Positions 58,766 to 64,000 of a stretch of 64,000 bases of DNA are shown here, one piece after another. Position numbers and translations under genes: made by a program. The notes beneath the pieces are model-generated. The model was given only the letters and a program-made list of their open reading frames with translations. It was not told where the DNA came from and did no database searches. How positions within the stretch are numbered: position 1 is the stretch's first letter; every line of letters starts with the position of its first letter. This DNA comes from Mactromeris polynyma. Lineage: Eukaryota > Mollusca > Bivalvia > Venerida > Mactridae. The stretch lies in NCBI GenBank assembly GCA_032209605.1, contig JASFXZ010000008.1, forward strand, positions 434,001-498,000, in the 5' to 3' direction.

Positions 58766-58886
58766 AATTGTTTCGTTGTGAACAAGATACGTATAATTTG
58801 TCACGGGAATTCATATTTAAGTGTATGTTAATAGGTCTTAATGAGTCTTTTAGCCAGTATATTCTAGCAACGCGTTCCCAGCTGTC
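58766..58886 (+). repeat. Duplicated coding-like block, copy 1
   Basis: It is a near-identical match to 60003-60122. It sits in a stop-free stretch (58726-58913) reading RFRQFVFAYFRGQ, LFRCEQDTYNLSREFIFKCM, LIGLNESFSQYILATRSQL, and closing LLVVI with a stop. There is no start codon upstream. Most differences from copy 2 are synonymous or conservative. The protein is not recognised; it could be the C-terminus of an unidentified transposon ORF or a gene exon. Confidence 0.6.
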
Positions 58887-58913
58887 CACAAAGACTCTGC
58901 TGGTGGTGATATA

Positions 58914-60002
58914 AATTCTGTATTGCTTAAATATGTGTCTGGCCAGTCTATACGTAAGACATTTAAACGGGCTCCATTCAGTGCTGTTGTTACATTGGTA
59001 AAGATATCTTTAACATGAACAATTACAATGTAATACCGATTTAGAAAATGTTATTTTATCATGTTACGCATGGACATGATTATGAAGTCTATTTAAAATT
59101 TATTATTACATTATTCCATGATTGCCTGTCCATGAACGTATAATAAAGATCGTTTATCAACTGACATGAAGATCATATAATAAAAAGGTTTTATTACCGG
59201 CGGTAGGGTGGGACCCTCTCCTACACCTAACCACCACTCCCTTACTACCTGGTGTCAACAAACTTACAGTTTATGTCCATTGCTTGATAATTGGATGAAC
59301 ACTAATCTGCATTGCCCGACCCGAAAGTGCCAGTCTTGGTGCGAGTTAGTGTGTCCAGTAAGCATCATGGTCAGTTCCAACTGTTGATTCAGACCTAAAA
59401 AAAATAAAACATGCTTATACCTGAAATATCAGTATCAAGCAAAACATAAGACAAACGGTCAACGTTGTCCAATTCCTCTACAAATTCATCATCTTGATTA
59501 CAAATAAGTCTGTAAGGAATAGTGCTTGCATTGTTTAACATACTTAACTGACTCATAGTGATACATATTTTAATTTTTAATCTTTAACCTTAACATCATG
59601 GAATGTCTCTCCAATTGTTAGTAATTGAATGCTCAACATCGTTGTCGAAAATACGCGAGTATTTGAATAGCACAATGCCGGAAGTAAAGATCTACGTGTG
59701 GGAAATCACTTTGTCAAGAAGTGTCACTAAACTATTTAATTATCGGCGATATAACCAAACTATTATAACGAAAACACAATCGACGCGAAAATGACTTTTG
59801 CCGCATTTGGCCCCATTTCTCCATTCTGAGAAAGCTGCAGTTTGATCGAGATCATATTTAAGTACAACTAGGAAATCGGACTTGTAAACGCAATCATTGG
59901 TGAATACAACTTAATGATATAACATTCTGTTTTGGAAGTCAAAAAATACAGATACAGTCATTTCATTGCAAGCATGGTGTTCTTTGGGCAAACTACGGAC
60001 TA
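58914..60002. other. No gene recognised
   Basis: AT-rich spacer between the two coding-like copies, with only short open frames. A small C-rich patch ('gggtgggaccctctcctaca') is at 59208. Confidence 0.5.
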
Positions 60003-60122
60003 AATTATTTCGTTGTGAACAAGATACGTATAATTTGTCACGGGAATTCTTATTTATGTGTATGTTAATAGGTCTTAAGGAATCTTTTAGCCAGTATATT
60101 CTAGCAACGCGTTCCAGCTGTC
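60003..60122 (+). repeat. Duplicated coding-like block, copy 2
   Basis: It reads LFRCEQDTYNLSREFLFMCM then LIGLKESFSQYILATRS. It has lost one C (gttcc-agctg against gttcccagctg in copy 1), which shifts the frame just after ATRS. It lies in an open frame from 59966. Confidence 0.6.
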
Positions 60123-62122
60123 ATCAAAGACTTCGATTATGTATGTTCACAACAGATATGTCAGTCGTTCTATGGAACGAAAGATGTCTTATGATTCAAA
60201 CAGTCCCTGCGCTAATATATTGCATCAGTCAGCAAGTGACACCATTCGAATGAAGAAGTCTCATTGTGTTTTGAGATGTTATAGACAGCCGATAATTGCT
60301 TAAGTCTAAAAGGATGTCAGGTTGCACGAGGATGGTGTGATTTCCTTCCAGATACGTAACGTTATTTTATTTGACTATAATTGCTTATGATACGTAGTGC
60401 AAGAGGTCTTTTCAGTGGACCGTTTCAGTCTGCATCGTATTTGATCCGATTTGAATACTAGTAGACAGATATGTATTCAGCGTGCCATAATTTGTCAGAG
60501 TTATCAGTTATATAAGGAATATGTGATATGCATTCTATAATAACCATGCAAATATGAGGAGAACTTGTCTGTGTCTGGCAGAGGATAAAACAACGTATCA
60601 TTACGCAATTTTGCCTTACTTTTGTTCACTTATTTGTCTCACGATAATTTTTAAGTCGGCGCATAGAATTAAAAAAATAGAACCAGTCATATGATTTGTC
60701 AGACAAACCGAAACATCAAAATGAACGATTTTCTATACGTTAAAATGGTAGTGTTGTAACCGGTAATTCAGGAAATACGTTCCCATATAAGACAGGAAAT
60801 GCAAAACATCGGACACCTTTATCAAAGCGTTTTGTGTGTTTCTGACACTGACCTCCCAATGCGATTATCAATGTTTGTCTTTTGGTCCTTTCCGTCTGCG
60901 TAATTAACAGTATCGTGTATGTCTCCTTGGCTTATGGGAAGACAGTGCAATTCCTGGTCGACTTCTTTATTTATCTCGAGAACAAGGAATTGCCGCCAGA
61001 CTGATCTGTAGTTGTTCATAAAACTTTAAAAGGTCAGTTTAATTTTCAAAGCGTTCCTTGTGTAAGTCACGCAGGCACTTTTATTAGATTTTCATTAAAA
61101 ACAAGAACAAGGTATTTAGTAATGTATGAATAAGTGTATGAACCGAGTGCATGGGTACCTCGTTTAGATATATTATGGGTTTCCCAGTCTTAAATAAAGG
61201 TACATCAGACACTCCGGCTATTGAAAATACAAATTTTAAGATACAACTAAGCAAAGGCAATTTCGGGGACAAGTGTGGCATGTCTTTTACTTTTGGAAGT
61301 GTTTGACTTCAGAAATTCTTGTCTGGTGTCTTTGGGCGATTTGACTGTATTTCAAAACGTTAATTTACTAGTGACATGAGCGGGACATATTGATCACAAT
61401 TTTACTACGAATAAAGTCAAATGCATTGTAACCATTTGAAATGTGCAACAATGTGTAAGATTTTTCTGCATTTACTTCGATTTGAGTGTTTCTCTGAAGA
61501 ATTAGTCTTACATTGAGTCGCTCAACATGAATACAAAATAGGTAAACGTTAAATTTTAATATTTTAATCTCCAGACACTTCCGAACATTCTGGTATTTAA
61601 TATATTATGTAACTTTCTGGATCCACCTAACTCCTTAACTAAGCCACTTATTGGAACTTTGCTGCTCTACTATATCAATCGTATGGAAACTCTTTGTCAC
61701 TTGGCAAGGAGTTGTTCACGCTCTCTAGAACTTGTGTGAACTATGTGCTATTTCAATCAAAATGCTATGAGTAGTTTATTCTTTATGTCGGAAAACTCTC
61801 ATAAGTATTTAACCATGTTGCCCAATAAATGACAAGTTGTATAAGAAGTGAAACGTTAGTATATTTCATGTAACGGGGCCTTTCGAGACATTCAACGTTT
61901 TATTCACATTAACTTGCAGAATGACTTTGTTAAAGAAATACATTAAATACATAATATGCGCTGCTGTACGATTTCCAATCTCTTCTTTAAGTGACGTCAT
62001 TTCCAGAAAACATCACTTATGACGTCACCATTTACTGACAATAAGCAATATTTGCCCGATATGGCAATATCAAAACGAAGTGACCATATGAAGTAAATAT
62101 TGTTTTCTGCTTGCAAATATCT
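60123..62122. other. No gene recognised
   Basis: Intergenic AT-rich sequence. Open frames of up to 65 codons have no domain or splice support. Confidence 0.5.
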
Positions 62123-64000
62123 ATGGCGTATAGATGTTTGGCTGGATTTCTTCAATCGTGGCGTAAAGATGTTTGACTGTATTTCTGACACCACGGCGTA
62201 TAGATGTTTGACTGTATTTCTGACACAGTGGCGTATAGTTGTTTGACTGGATTTCTTCAATCATGGCGTAAAGATGTTTGACTGTATTTCTGACACCACG
62301 GCGTATAGATGTTTGACTGTATTTCTGACACAGTGGCGTATAGATGTTTGGCTGGATTTCTTCAATCGTGGCGTAAAGATGTTTGACTGTATTTCTGACA
62401 CCACGGCGTATAGATGTTTGACTGTATTTCTGACACAGTGGCGTATAGTTGTTTGACTGTATTTCTGACACAGTGGCGTATAGATGTTTGACTATATTTC
62501 TGACACAGTGGCGTATAGTTGTTTGACTATATTTCTGACATCATGGCGTATAGATGTTTGACTATATTTCTGACACAGTGGCGTATAGATGTTTGACTAT
62601 ATTTCTGACACAGTGGCGTATAGATGTTTGACTATATTTCTGACATCATGGCATATAGATGTTTGACTATATTTCTGACACAGTGGCGTATAGTTGTTTG
62701 ACTATATTTCTGACATCATGGCGTATAGATGTTTGACTATATTTCTGACACCGTGGCGTATAGATGTTTGACTATATTTCTGACATCATGGCGTATAGTT
62801 GTTTGACTATATTTCTGACATCATGGCGTATAGATGTTTGACTGTATTTCTGACACCGTGGCGTATAGATGTTTGACTATATTTCTGACATCATGGCGTA
62901 TAGTTGTTTGACTATATTTCTGACATCATGGCGTATAGATGTTTGACTATATTTCTGACACTGTGGCGTATAGATGTTTGACTATATTTCTGACATCATG
63001 GCGTATAGATGTTTGACTATATTTCTGACAGCGTGGCGTATAGTTGTTTGACTATATTTCTGACACAGTGGCGTATAGATGTTTGACTGTATTTCTGACA
63101 TCATGGCGTATAGTTGTTTGACTATATTTCTGACACAGTGGCGTATAGATGTTTGACTATATTTCTGACACAGTGGCGTATAGTTGTTTGACTATATTTC
63201 TGACATCATGGCGTATAGATGTTTGACTATATTTCTGACATCATGGCGTATAGATGTTTGACTATATTTCTGACATCATGGCGTATAGTTGTTTGACTAT
63301 TTTTCTGACATCATGGCGTATAGATGTTTGACTGTATTTCTGACACAGTGGCGTATAGATGTTTGACTGTATTTCTGACACAGTGGCGTATAGATGTTTG
63401 ACTGTATTTCTGACAGCGTGGCGTATAGATGTTTGACTATATTTCTGACATCATGGCGTATAGTTCTTTGACTGTATTTCTGACACAGTGGCGTATAGAT
63501 GTTTGACTGTATTTCTGACACCGTGGCGTATAGATGTTTGACTGTATTTCTGACACAGTGGCGTATAGATGTTTGACTATATTTCTGACATCATGGCGTA
63601 TAGTTGTTTGACTGTATTTCTGACACAGTGGCGTATAGATGTTTGACTGTATTTCTGACACCGTGGCGTATAGATGTTTGACTGTATTTCTGACACAGTG
63701 GCGTATAGTTGTTTGACTATATTTCTGACATCATGGCGTATAGATGTTTGACTGTATTTCTGACAGCGTGGCGTATAGATGTTTGACTGTATTTCTGACA
63801 CCGTGGCGTATAGTTGTTTGACTGTATTTCTGACACAGTGGCGTATAGTTGTTTTGGCTGTATTTCTGACACCGTGGCGTATAGATGTTGGCTGTATTTC
63901 TGACACCGTGGCGTATAGATGTTTGACTGGATTTCTTCAAATGTCGCGTATAGATGTTTTGGCTGTATTTCCGACACCGTGGCGTATAGATGTTGGCTGT
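62123..64000. repeat. 35-bp satellite, about 54 units, runs off the window
   Basis: The unit is 'ggcgtatagatgtttgac' then 'tatatttctgaca-catg', 35 bp. Spacing from 62126 to 63982 is 53 units plus one base. A few positions alternate between fixed states: gatg or gttg, gactgta or gactata, and cagtg, catcatg, ccgtg or gcgtg. The left edge and the far right carry a variant with 'ggatttcttcaa' in a three-unit (105-bp) rhythm. On the minus strand units with the 'gtattt' state have no stop in any frame, which explains several 70-116-codon open frames reading YSQTSIRH/SEIQSNIYTP. Units with 'ctatatt' create TAG, so coding is unlikely. Confidence 0.97.

Noticed and set aside
62121..63977. Several overlapping 70-116-codon minus-strand frames with SEIQSN/YTP repeats
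   Set aside because: They are different frames of the same 35-bp satellite; the common unit variant with 'ctatatt' introduces stops, and no conserved start or domain exists.

Overview
This is a eukaryotic nuclear window. It is AT-rich, with intron-split genes, long empty introns and many MITEs, LINE and DNA-transposon relics and minisatellites. A bivalve or other mollusc is the best guess. Supporting signs are the 'gggagataacc' box repeated in several places, a dispersed repeat with 'aaaaactaggtcactgg' near 25.1 kb, and a short secreted cysteine-rich peptide laid out like bivalve antimicrobial-peptide precursors. Nothing here is prokaryotic.

Two complete conserved genes could be rebuilt exon by exon. 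A metaxin-1/3 homologue (minus strand, 8 exons, 20861 down to 13040, 309 residues) encodes a tail-anchored outer mitochondrial membrane protein. An ADP-dependent glucokinase homologue, ADPGK (plus strand, 5 exons, 21118 to 30982, 479 residues), encodes an ER-directed ADP-using sugar kinase. Their start codons face each other across only 256 bp, so they probably share a bidirectional promoter. A third gene at 40074-40334 (plus) encodes an 86-residue secreted cysteine-rich, defensin-like peptide. A candidate orphan coding exon lies at 42239-42382.

Layout: 1-12 kb is intergenic, with old dispersed repeats, a 30-bp array and a 60-bp array. 12-21 kb is metaxin, with MITEs and a LINE relic in its introns. 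21-31 kb is ADPGK, whose large introns hold hairpins, a tRNA-derived SINE head, a MITE with TA target-site duplication, and a 280-bp inverted-repeat pair that brackets exon 2. 31-40 kb is intergenic with a Tc1-like transposase scrap. 40-41.2 kb is the cysteine-rich peptide gene followed by seven 77-bp repeats. 42-54 kb holds relics (a pogo/Tigger-type DDE transposase and the 3' end of a LINE reverse transcriptase) and a near-perfect 67-bp hairpin. 54-58.3 kb is a duplicated segment flanking a dead Tc1-like transposase, plus an 18-bp array. 58.7-60.2 kb has two copies of an unidentified coding-like block. From 62.1 kb to the window end runs a 35-bp satellite of about 54 units.

I found no convincing new multi-gene system. 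The most testable novelties are the inverted repeats around ADPGK exon 2, the defensin-like gene, the shared promoter, the duplicated unknown coding block and the 35-bp satellite. All percentages and homologies were judged by eye, without a search.
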